Below are positions 35,253 to 42,363 of a stretch of DNA of 64,000 bases, piece by piece. This DNA is from Kineococcus gynurae. GTDB lineage: Bacteria; Actinomycetota; Actinomycetes; Actinomycetales; Kineococcaceae. A program made the translations under genes and the position numbers. The notes under the pieces were generated by a model. It was not told where the DNA came from. It made no database searches and saw nothing but the letters and a program-made list of their open reading frames with translations. The stretch's first letter is position 1. The number at the start of each line of letters is the position of its first letter. The stretch is from NCBI RefSeq assembly GCF_050871315.1, contig NZ_JBJLRE010000019.1. One strand, written 5' to 3'.

Positions 35253-35304
35253 CTTCTAGTAGCCGCATCGCTTATCTTCTAGACGATCTTGCCGATCCTT
35301 CTAC
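35253..35304 (+). promoter_or_regulatory. Three phased CTTCTAG direct repeats
   Basis: CTTCTAG at 35253-35259 and 35276-35282, and CTTCTAC at 35298-35304, are spaced 23 and 22 bases apart, about two helical turns. The stretch is AT-rich for this genome and lies just before the exported-protein genes. It is a likely regulator-binding array. Confidence 0.5.
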
Positions 35305-35343
35305 CATCGGGGCCACCGGGCCCCCGTGACGAAGGAGGCGACC

Positions 35344-35994
35344 ATGGCCACGACCATCGACGGGGATCGGCCGCTGCGCCGGTCCACCCCCGGCACCGAC
35401 TGCCCGCACCGCCGGGCGGCGCGGCGTCGCCGGTTCGGGCTCGCCCTCTTCCTCGTGGGCGGCGGCAGCCTCCTCGGCGGCGGCGCGTTCGCGGCCTGGC
35501 AGACCTCCTCGGCCCTCACCTCGGGCGCGGTGACGGCGGCCACCTCCGGGGTCGACGTGCTCGACGCCTCGGGGTCGTCCTTCACCGCCGCGGTCTCCGA
35601 CCTGCTGCCCGGCGACTACTTCTACCGCTACGCCGACGTGGTCAACACCTCCCCGAACGCCAACGCCTTCGCCGGGTCGGTGGGGACGACCGGGGCCCTG
35701 CTCGGCAACCTGCTCGTGCAGGCCGACCGGTGCAGCGTGGCCTGGACCACCACGGGCGGGACGAGCACCTGCTCGGGAACGACGACCTCGCTCGCCGCGG
35801 AGCAGACGATCCCCACCGGGGGGACGACCGTCAGCCTCGGGACCATCACCCCCGGCGCGGCCAACTCGGCCCACCTCCGCTACCGCTTCAAGCTGTCCGA
35901 CTCCGCCCCCCAGTCCCTCATGGGCACGAGCAGCACCCTCACCATCGGCGCCAGCGGCACCCTGACCGGTGGTCGCGACCGCACCGCCGGCTGA
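35344..35994 (+). CDS. Exported protein with SipW/alternate-type signal peptide
   Basis: 216 residues. A basic N terminus (HRRAARRRR) is followed by a hydrophobic core (FGLALFLVGGGSLLGGGAFA) and AWQTSSALTSGAVTA. This is the alternate/SipW-dependent signal layout known from TasA, CalY and actinobacterial relatives. The mature part is beta-rich and Ser/Thr-rich with two Cys, which could form a disulfide. ATG 35344 has GGAGG 5 bases upstream. It lies in an operon with a second such protein and a SipW-like peptidase, suggesting a surface fibre or matrix protein. Fibre formation is inference. Confidence 0.75.
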   Translation: MATTIDGDRPLRRSTPGTDCPHRRAARRRRFGLALFLVGGGSLLGGGAFAAWQTSSALTSGAVTAATSGVDVLDASGSSFTAAVSDLLPGDYFYRYADVVNTSPNANAFAGSVGTTGALLGNLLVQADRCSVAWTTTGGTSTCSGTTTSLAAEQTIPTGGTTVSLGTITPGAANSAHLRYRFKLSDSAPQSLMGTSSTLTIGASGTLTGGRDRTAG

Positions 35995-36554
35995 TGCGCG
36001 CCCGGACCGGGCTCGCCGCCGTCCTGGCCCTGCTCATCGGGCTGCTGGGCGCGGTCCCGGCCGGCGCGGCCTGGCTCGGCAACCGGGCCCGGTCCTCCGG
36101 TGCGGTGACGGTCGCGGTCTGGGACGGCGTCTTCATCCCCGTGTCCAGCTCTTTGCTCTCCGGCGCGCAGGGCGGTGACGCCTACGCCACCGGGAGCATC
36201 GCCCTCGGGGCGACGGCCATCCTCGACCTCAAGAACCGGGGCAACGTGCCGGTCCTGCTGTCGGGCCAGTTGGCCTCGGGGGCCGTCGTCAACGTCGGGT
36301 ACGTGCTGGAGGCCTGCTCGGTCGCCTGGGTCGCCGACCGCTGCCCGACCGGCGCGAGCCTGCGGGGCGTGTCCAGCGGGAACCTCCCGCTCGTCGGGAC
36401 CACGCGGACGGTCGACTTCACCGCCGGGACCCCGCTCGCCCCCGGGCAGTCGCTGTACCTCCGGCTCGCGTTCACCGGGGTGCTGCTGGCCGGAGCCTCC
36501 CTGACCTGCGTCGAGACCCCGGCGCGCGCCCCTCGCGACCGCACCCTCGCCTGA
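35994..36554 (+). CDS. Second exported protein of the signal-peptidase locus
   Basis: 186 residues. The N-terminal signal is MRARTGLAAVLALLIGLLGA followed by AAWLGNRARSSGAVTVAVWDG, similar in layout to the previous protein's cleavage region (AW..., then SGAVT). The mature domain is beta-rich with NRGNVPVLLSGQL, a Cys near 105, one near 115 and one near the end. The DLKNRGNVPVLLS segment fits the TasA/CalY-like pattern of a strand following conserved Asn/Gly. The ATG overlaps the previous stop by one base, so both are made together. It may be a minor subunit or anchor. Confidence 0.7.
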   Translation: MRARTGLAAVLALLIGLLGAVPAGAAWLGNRARSSGAVTVAVWDGVFIPVSSSLLSGAQGGDAYATGSIALGATAILDLKNRGNVPVLLSGQLASGAVVNVGYVLEACSVAWVADRCPTGASLRGVSSGNLPLVGTTRTVDFTAGTPLAPGQSLYLRLAFTGVLLAGASLTCVETPARAPRDRTLA

Positions 36555-36574
36555 TCACCCCTCCTGGAGCCACC

Positions 36575-37114
36575 GTGAGGCCAGCGCCCCGACGCACCGC
36601 GATCATCCTGCCCGTCGTCCTCGCCCTCCTCGGCCTGGGCGCCCTGGCCGCGACCCTGTCCGGGGTGCGTCTGGTGCCGATCCTGACCGGGTCGATGACC
36701 CCGGCCGTCCCCGCCGGGTCGCTGGTCCTGACCACCCCGCTGGACGGGACGGACGTGCAGGTCGGCGACGTGGTGGCCTTCCAGCCCCCGGACCCCTACC
36801 GGCTGCCCGACGCCCGCCCGGTGATGCACCGGGTCGTGGCGATCGAGGACACCGCCTCCGGAACCGCCTTCCGGACCAAGGGGGACGCCAACGGGCTCGT
36901 CGACCCCTGGCTGGTCCCCGCGACGAGCTCCGGCCTGGACCGCGCCTGGATCGATGTTCCGCACGTGGGCCGACTGGCCGCCGCGGGGCGTCTGCCGCTC
37001 GCGGCCATGCTGCTCGGCGCCTTCCTGCTCGTCCGTCTGTGGATGCGCGCGGAGCCGGAACCGGAGCCGTGCCACTGCCCGGACGCGGAGAAGGCCGACC
37101 CGCTCAGCGCCTGA
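36575..37114 (+). CDS. SipW-like signal peptidase I (ER/archaeal type)
   Basis: 179 residues. One N-terminal helix (AIILPVVLALLGLGALAATL) is followed by the catalytic box VPILTGSMTPAVPAGSLVL, with the nucleophile Ser near 40. Next come VQVGDVVAFQPP, then PVMHRVVAIED, where His replaces the Lys of ordinary bacterial enzymes, and TKGDANGLVDPW. A second helix near the C terminus (LPLAAMLLGAFLLVRLW) completes the SipW layout. It should process the two preceding exported proteins. GTG has GGAG 6 bases upstream. The last 11 bases overlap the convergent flippase-like gene. Confidence 0.9.
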   Translation: MRPAPRRTAIILPVVLALLGLGALAATLSGVRLVPILTGSMTPAVPAGSLVLTTPLDGTDVQVGDVVAFQPPDPYRLPDARPVMHRVVAIEDTASGTAFRTKGDANGLVDPWLVPATSSGLDRAWIDVPHVGRLAAAGRLPLAAMLLGAFLLVRLWMRAEPEPEPCHCPDAEKADPLSA

Positions 37115-38039
37115 CCCGGGCCGCCCGCAACGACACCAGGGCCAGCACCAGGTCGGCCACCGTCAGCAGCACGCGCGAGCCGAGGACCACGAGCGCGGCT
37201 CCCCCGCCACCGACCGCGACCGCGACGACCGCGCCCAGGACGACCTCGCGCGCACCCGCCCCGGCCGGGGCGACCACGACCAGGAACCCGACCAGCCAGG
37301 CCAGGGCGTACCCGCCGAGGCAGAGCGCGAGCAGGTGCGCCCGGCTCAGCCCCGACCCCAGCGACGCGCTCAGGACGAACACCTGCAGCCCGACCGCGAC
37401 CCACGAGCCCAGCGCCCACCCGGCCGCGGCCAGCAGCCCGCGCGCGGTGACCGGATGCTCCAGCGGTTCCTGCCGGGCCAGGCGCAGCAGCCGGGCCAGC
37501 AACGGGTTGAGCACCGCGGGTACGAGCAGCAGCAGGAAGACCGGGGTCGCCCAGACCAGGTGGCGGGTCCAGGCCGCCCCCTGCAGGTCGACCCCGCGCA
37601 GCCCGAACGGCAGCAGCGCGCTCAGCAGCAGCGCGCACGTCGTCATCGACACCAGCAGCGCCACCGCGAGCGCCGAACCGGTCCGTCGCCGGGGGACGCC
37701 GAGGTCGCGGGCCAGCTCGGCCTGCGCGACGAACTGGAACACCGTGCCCGGGATGTAGCGCCCGAGCTGGCCGACGAAGAAGACCTTGGCCGCGTCGCGC
37801 ACCCGCAACCGGGAGCCGAGGTCGGCCATCACCGCCCGCCAGGAGGCCCCGGCGAGGGCCACGTTCAGCAGGGACAGAACGAGCGCGAGGGCCACCGCCC
37901 CGGCCGACACCCGCTCCCAGGCGGCGGCGATCTGCGCGCGCTCGGAGACGACGTACCAGACGGCCAGCCCGAGGGCCAGGACGAGGAAGCCGACCCGGAC
38001 CACGGGGCTGCGCAGCAGGCCGAGGACCCGCCGCAGCAC
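37104..38039 (-). CDS. Flippase-like integral membrane protein (UPF0104/LPG-synthase TM)
   Basis: 311 residues with about eight transmembrane helices. Family features include ASWRAVMADLG, VFFVGQLGRYIPGTVFQFVAQAELARDLGV (typical of the family's glycan-operon branch), and VVVAPAGAGAREVVLGAVVAV. Such proteins in polysaccharide loci are thought to move lipid-linked sugars or to assist transfer. GTG start directly abuts the stop of the upstream glycosyltransferase gene. It is the last gene in a three-gene operon. Confidence 0.82.
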   Translation of the reverse strand: MLRRVLGLLRSPVVRVGFLVLALGLAVWYVVSERAQIAAAWERVSAGAVALALVLSLLNVALAGASWRAVMADLGSRLRVRDAAKVFFVGQLGRYIPGTVFQFVAQAELARDLGVPRRRTGSALAVALLVSMTTCALLLSALLPFGLRGVDLQGAAWTRHLVWATPVFLLLLVPAVLNPLLARLLRLARQEPLEHPVTARGLLAAAGWALGSWVAVGLQVFVLSASLGSGLSRAHLLALCLGGYALAWLVGFLVVVAPAGAGAREVVLGAVVAVAVGGGGAALVVLGSRVLLTVADLVLALVSLRAARVRR

Positions 38040-40013
38040 CTACGCCCGCCGGAACGTGAGCAGCACGAAGGTGTAGTCCAGTCCGGTCCGCTTCCAGTGC
38101 ACGGGCCGTTCCGGGTGGGCGAGCACGTCGTCGGTCAGGTCGCCCACGAGCTCGAGCCCGACCGCGGCCGCGTCGGCCACGAACCCGCGGATCTCCGCGG
38201 GCGAGAAGATGTGCACCGGCGCGCCGTAGGCGGTGACCCCCGTGGTGTCCGGCGGGTCGGCGTCGTAGTCGGTGGAGACGACGAGGACCCCGCCGGGCCG
38301 CAGGACGCGCGCGCTCTCGGTGAGGAAGGGGACCAGCGGGACCCCGTGCTCGATCACCGACATGCAGGTGATGGCGTCCAGCGAGCCGTCGGGCAGACCC
38401 GTCGCGGTGACGTCGCCGCGGCGGAACTCGACCCCGTCGCGGTGGACCGGGTCGCCGAACTCGAGGTTGATGCCGGCGAGGGCCCCGGGCTCCCCGCCCA
38501 GACCGTAGAGGCGCAGCCAGGGCAGGACCGGCGAGTAGCGCGCCGACCCGGCGTCGAGGACCCGGGCCCGGCGCGACCCGTCGTCGGCCAGGGTGAGGAC
38601 GGCCGCGACCGCGCCGAGCGCGTCCCAGTTCTTGGGGGTGTCCGGGTGGGCGGGCAGGTGCAGCCGGCGGGCCTGGGCCAGGGCGGCCGCGACCTCCTCC
38701 TGCCCCTGCAGGACCCCGGTGCGCGGCACCCCGCTGGGGACCGGGCGGGCCGAGGGCGGCGCGGTGACCTCGCGGGCGGCGAGCGCCTCGGCGACCCGCC
38801 GCTGCACCCCCACCCGGGTCCAGAGCGCGAGTTCGGCGCCCCGCTTGGCCACCCCGAGCAGCGCCCCCCCGGGCGGGGCGGCGACCGCGATGCCGGAGGC
38901 GGCGGCGGCCACGGCGCGCAGGTACGCCGTCCACGGACCGTCGACGTCGGGCGGGCGGACCCCGTCGCGCAACGCGGGCAGCTCGGCGACGAGCCGACGC
39001 AGCCCGGCCCCGAGCGCGGCGGTGTCCTGGGGTTCGACCAGCACGCCGTCGACGCCGTCGCGGACCTGCTCGGGGAAGGACCCGGTGCGGGTGGCGAGGA
39101 CGGGCAGCCCGTGGGCGAAGGCGAGGAGGGCGTTCTGCGAGGCGGTGGCCGAGCGGTAGGGCAGGACCAGGGCGTCGTGCTCGGCGAACAACGCGGGCAA
39201 CGCCTCGGCCGGGACGTACCCAGGACGCAGGTCGACCCGGTCGGGGCGGGCCGCGGCCCGTTCCCGGACCCGTTGGCCCGCCGCGCCCCACAGCTCCCCG
39301 GCGATGGTCAGCCGGACGCCCTCGACGCCGTCGAGGGCGTCGACCAGCAGGTCCAGCCCCTTGTAGTGCCGGACGACCCCGAGGGAGAGCAGGCGCAGCG
39401 GCCCGTCCGCACGGGTCGGCCCGGCGGAGTCGGAGGCGGCGGCGGAAGCCGGACGGGAGGGCAGGTGCGGGGGCAGGGTCGCCACCTCGACGTGGTGCGC
39501 GCCGAGCTCCCGGGCCAGGTCGGCCTGCTCGGCGGAGTGCACGACGACGCCGTCGACCGCGGCGAGCAGCCGTCGGACCAGGAGCGCGTCCCCGGGCCGG
39601 GGTTCGTGCGGCAGGACGTTGTGGGCCACGACGACCGTCCGGGCGGCCGAGCCGGCCGAGCGCAGCCCGGCCAGGACCGCGAGCAGCGCGGGCACCTGGA
39701 AGGGCACGACGTGGACGAGCACGACGAGGCGGGCCGGCGCGATCCGGCGGCCGGTCCGCAGCCAGCTGCCCGGGTCGTTCCAGCTCAGCGGTCGGGTCGT
39801 CGGGACGAACTCCTCGACCTCGGGCACCCCGCCGGGCACCTCGGCCTGGCCGGGGTAGAGCACCGACGGGTACTGCCGCGACCAGCTGACCAGCGCGGTC
39901 TCGGCGCCGGCCGCGGCGAGGCGGTGGGCCAGCTCGGTGGTGTGGGCGACGGTGCCGCCCTTGGCCGGGTGCGCCGGTCCGACGACGACGGCCTTGCCGG
40001 TGAACGCGCTCAC
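38040..40013 (-). CDS. GT4 glycosyltransferase fused to SAM-dependent methyltransferase
   Basis: 657 residues. The first 375 residues are a GT-B glycosyltransferase: AVVVGPAHPAKGGTVAHTTEL, LLSLGVVRHYKGLDLLVDAL, and SATASQNALLAFAHGLPVLATRTGSF (nucleotide-sugar site). After a linker (about 375-470) comes a class I methyltransferase: ARVLDAGSARYSPVLPWL (SAM loop), FRRGDVTATGLPDGSLDAITCMSVIEHG and SARVLRPGGVLVVSTDYD. The fusion implies sugar transfer and methylation of one glycan product. GTG overlaps the GT2 stop by 4 bases. Substrates are unknown. Confidence 0.87.
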   Translation of the reverse strand: MSAFTGKAVVVGPAHPAKGGTVAHTTELAHRLAAAGAETALVSWSRQYPSVLYPGQAEVPGGVPEVEEFVPTTRPLSWNDPGSWLRTGRRIAPARLVVLVHVVPFQVPALLAVLAGLRSAGSAARTVVVAHNVLPHEPRPGDALLVRRLLAAVDGVVVHSAEQADLARELGAHHVEVATLPPHLPSRPASAAASDSAGPTRADGPLRLLSLGVVRHYKGLDLLVDALDGVEGVRLTIAGELWGAAGQRVRERAAARPDRVDLRPGYVPAEALPALFAEHDALVLPYRSATASQNALLAFAHGLPVLATRTGSFPEQVRDGVDGVLVEPQDTAALGAGLRRLVAELPALRDGVRPPDVDGPWTAYLRAVAAAASGIAVAAPPGGALLGVAKRGAELALWTRVGVQRRVAEALAAREVTAPPSARPVPSGVPRTGVLQGQEEVAAALAQARRLHLPAHPDTPKNWDALGAVAAVLTLADDGSRRARVLDAGSARYSPVLPWLRLYGLGGEPGALAGINLEFGDPVHRDGVEFRRGDVTATGLPDGSLDAITCMSVIEHGVPLVPFLTESARVLRPGGVLVVSTDYDADPPDTTGVTAYGAPVHIFSPAEIRGFVADAAAVGLELVGDLTDDVLAHPERPVHWKRTGLDYTFVLLTFRRA

Positions 40014-40972
40014 GTCGAGTCCCGCGAACGCACCACGAGGTCGGCGAGCAGCGCGACCGAACCGACGAGCAACCCCGACACCAGCAGCAGCACGGTGTTG
40101 GCCGGGAAGTAGAACGCGTGGCGGACCATGTCGACGACCGCCTTGAGGAAACCCAGGCCGAAGAGGGTCAGCGCGAGCGGCATGAGCACGCGCAGGGGTT
40201 CGAAGTACATGACCATCCGCAGCACCTGGAGGATGTAGCGGTAGGCGTCCTTGGTGAAGTGGAACTTCGACGTCCCGGCGCGTTTCGCGTAGGCGGTCGG
40301 CACGTACTTCACGTCGTGCTGGTTGCACAGGAACGACAGCGTGATGGTGGTGACGCAGCTGAACCCGGGCGGCAGCAGTCGCAGGTAGGGCAACGACACC
40401 TCGCGGCGGAACGCGCGCAACCCGGAGTTGAGGTCGGGGATCTTCTGCTTGGCCAGCACCTCGGCGACCTTGCGGATGACGAACTTCGCCGGCACCCGCA
40501 GCGCCTTGTGCGTGCCCTCCTCGGTGGTCCGCGCGCCGACGACCTGGTCGTAGGAGTCGTCCTCGAGGAGCACCCGCACCAGTTCGGGGATGCGCTCGTT
40601 CTCGTAGGACATGTCGGCGTCGGTCCAGACGACGATCTCCCCGCGCGCGATCTGGGTGCCGATCCGGCGGACCGTCCCCGAACCCCCGTTGCGGCGGAAC
40701 CCGACGACACGCAGGTGCGGGTAGTCGGCCTCGGCCTGGCGCAGCACCTTCAGCGTGTCGTCGGTGGAGGCGTCGTCGATGGCCAGCAGCTCGTAGGTCA
40801 TGCCGTCGGCGTCCATGGCCCGGCTGATCCGCTCGATCTCGGCGAGGACGTGCGCCTCCTCGTTGTAGCAGGGCAGCACGATCGTGGCGCAGACCGCAGG
40901 GCCCGGCGCGGGTTCCAGGGCGCTGCTGGAGGCGGGCGTGCTCGGGCGCGCGGCGGGGGGTTCTGGAGACAT
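40010..40972 (-). CDS. GT2 family glycosyltransferase with C-terminal helices (DPM/GtrB-like)
   Basis: 320 residues. The GT-A domain shows CATIVLPCYNEEAHV, LLAIDDASTDDTLKVL, NGGSGTVRRIGTQIARGEIVVWTDADMSYEN (the Asp pair binds metal and nucleotide), and LNSGLRAFRRE. Two C-terminal transmembrane helices (about 245-310) place it in the dolichol/polyprenyl-phosphate sugar synthase group. It probably makes a lipid-linked sugar donor for the operon's envelope glycan. ATG 40972 lies 9 bases after TAAGCT, a possible -10. Confidence 0.88.
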   Translation of the reverse strand: MSPEPPAARPSTPASSSALEPAPGPAVCATIVLPCYNEEAHVLAEIERISRAMDADGMTYELLAIDDASTDDTLKVLRQAEADYPHLRVVGFRRNGGSGTVRRIGTQIARGEIVVWTDADMSYENERIPELVRVLLEDDSYDQVVGARTTEEGTHKALRVPAKFVIRKVAEVLAKQKIPDLNSGLRAFRREVSLPYLRLLPPGFSCVTTITLSFLCNQHDVKYVPTAYAKRAGTSKFHFTKDAYRYILQVLRMVMYFEPLRVLMPLALTLFGLGFLKAVVDMVRHAFYFPANTVLLLVSGLLVGSVALLADLVVRSRDST

Positions 40973-40981
40973 GGCGCGCTG

Positions 40982-40987
40982 AGCTTA
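40982..40987 (-). promoter_or_regulatory. Candidate -10 for glycan operon
   Basis: TAAGCT on the minus strand, 9 bases before ATG 40972, giving a near-leaderless start. Confidence 0.3.
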
Positions 40988-41024
40988 ACGGGCGCACCAC
41001 GGGGGTCGTGGTCGACTGAGCCCC

Positions 41025-41423
41025 GTGACCCCGGCACCCTCACCCGATCTCCGCGAGCGCGTGGCCGCCGAGCGCGACGTTTGGTTGGCCACCCTGCTGG
41101 CCGACGGTCCACCGCATCTGGTCCCGGTCTGGTTCGTCGTGGTCGCCGTGGACTGGTGGATCGGCACCGACGCCACGAGCGTCAAGGTCGGCAACGTCGG
41201 CCGCGACCCCCGGGTGAGCCTGGCCCTGCCCGACGCGGACGCCCCGGTGGTCGTCGAGGGGACCGCGGACATCCTGCCCGCGGAGTTCCCGGTCGGGGTG
41301 CTCGACGCCTTCGCCGCCAAGTACGACGGCTGGGACCCGACCGCGTCCTGGGACGGCGGCGGGGCCCGCGTCCTGCTCCGGGTCCGGATCCGACGGTGGT
41401 TGTTCGCCGGGACCGCGCACTGA
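41025..41423 (+). CDS. PPOX-class, probably F420-dependent oxidoreductase
   Basis: 132 residues. It has the split beta-barrel flavin-binding pattern: ERDVWLATLLADGPPHLVPVWFVVV, IGTDATSVKVGNVGRDPRVSLAL and VVVEGTADIL, ending in RVRIRRWLFAG. Proteins of this pattern are usually F420-dependent in actinobacteria and can act on small redox substrates or bind biliverdin. The substrate is unknown. The same window encodes fbiA and fbiB, so the cofactor is available. GTG is 52 bases from the divergent GT2 gene. No strong ribosome site is seen. Confidence 0.85.
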   Translation: MTPAPSPDLRERVAAERDVWLATLLADGPPHLVPVWFVVVAVDWWIGTDATSVKVGNVGRDPRVSLALPDADAPVVVEGTADILPAEFPVGVLDAFAAKYDGWDPTASWDGGGARVLLRVRIRRWLFAGTAH

Positions 41424-41470
41424 CCCGTCCCGGGATGACAGCGGCGGGCACGGTCCCCGAAGCTGCCGTC

Positions 41471-42289
41471 ATGGATCACTCGTCGGTGGCACCCGCCCCC
41501 TCCCCCGCCGCCCGCCGGGCCGCCCGCTTCGCCTGGCTGGGCGTCCTCGTCGCCGGGGTCGCCGCCTACGTCGTCGTGCTGCGCGTCATGGTCGGCACGG
41601 AGAACCTCAACTTCTTCCCCTCGCTGCTGCTCATCGGCTCGATCACGATCCCGGTCACGGTGCTGGCCTTCGCGGAGAACGGCCGGCACGGGCCCGCGGT
41701 GAGCGGATGGCTGGTGGCCCTGGTCGCCATCACCGGCGGCGTGGTCGGGACGGTCACCGCGGGAACCCTGGAGTACGACACCCTGCGCGCCCTGGGCACC
41801 GTGCCGATGCTGTTCGTCGGGATCATCGAGGAGTTCGCCAAGCTGCTCGTCCCCCTGGTCCTGGTGCTGGTCCTGCGTCCCCGTGACCCCCGTGGGGGCG
41901 TCGTCGTGGGGATCGCCGCGGGAATGGGTTTCGCGACCCTGGAGACGATGGGCTACGGGTTCCAGGAACTGCTACGGGCCCGCAGCATCGCCGCGGTCGA
42001 CGACGAGCTGCTGCTGCGCGGACTGCTCTCCCCCGCCTGCCACATCGCCTGGACGGGGATGACGGTGGCGATGCTCTGGCGCATCCCCTCGGCCCGGCGC
42101 AAGGGACGCGCGGTGATGACCTTCCTGCTCACCTACCTCCTGGCGGTCGCCCTGCACGCCACCTGGGACGGCTCCTCCAGCCAGCTCGTCCACGTCCTGG
42201 TCGCGGTGATCGGCCTCGTCGCCCTGTTCACCTTCCTCGTCCGCTCCCGCCGCCACCCCACCCCCCACCCCACCCCCACCTCTTCGTGA
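41471..42289 (+). CDS. PrsW-family intramembrane metalloprotease
   Basis: 272 residues, about eight transmembrane helices. The PrsW motifs are visible: IIEEFAKLLVPLVLV (EExxK), GMGFATLETMGYG, SPACHIAWTGMTVAML and ALHATWDGSS, supplying the His and Glu metal ligands. PrsW in Bacillus cleaves an anti-sigma factor within the membrane. The substrate here is unknown. ATG 41471 directly precedes a hydrophilic lead and the first helix. The stop codon TGA lies inside a palindromic repeat (copy 3), so the last residues and the repeat share bases. Confidence 0.88.
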   Translation: MDHSSVAPAPSPAARRAARFAWLGVLVAGVAAYVVVLRVMVGTENLNFFPSLLLIGSITIPVTVLAFAENGRHGPAVSGWLVALVAITGGVVGTVTAGTLEYDTLRALGTVPMLFVGIIEEFAKLLVPLVLVLVLRPRDPRGGVVVGIAAGMGFATLETMGYGFQELLRARSIAAVDDELLLRGLLSPACHIAWTGMTVAMLWRIPSARRKGRAVMTFLLTYLLAVALHATWDGSSSQLVHVLVAVIGLVALFTFLVRSRRHPTPHPTPTSS

Positions 42290-42323
42290 TCAAGGAATGG
42301 GGCGCGGCGGATTCCTTGATCAC
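42286..42323. repeat. Convergent-junction palindrome, copy 3 (compact)
   Basis: The core GTGATCAAGGAAT (42286-42298) and its exact complement (42311-42323) are separated by only 12 bases. The PrsW-type stop codon is bases 2-4 of the element. Confidence 0.88.
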
Positions 42324-42363
42324 GGGGAGTCGGGCGGGGCGCGGGATGGGGGGGGCTGGTCGG

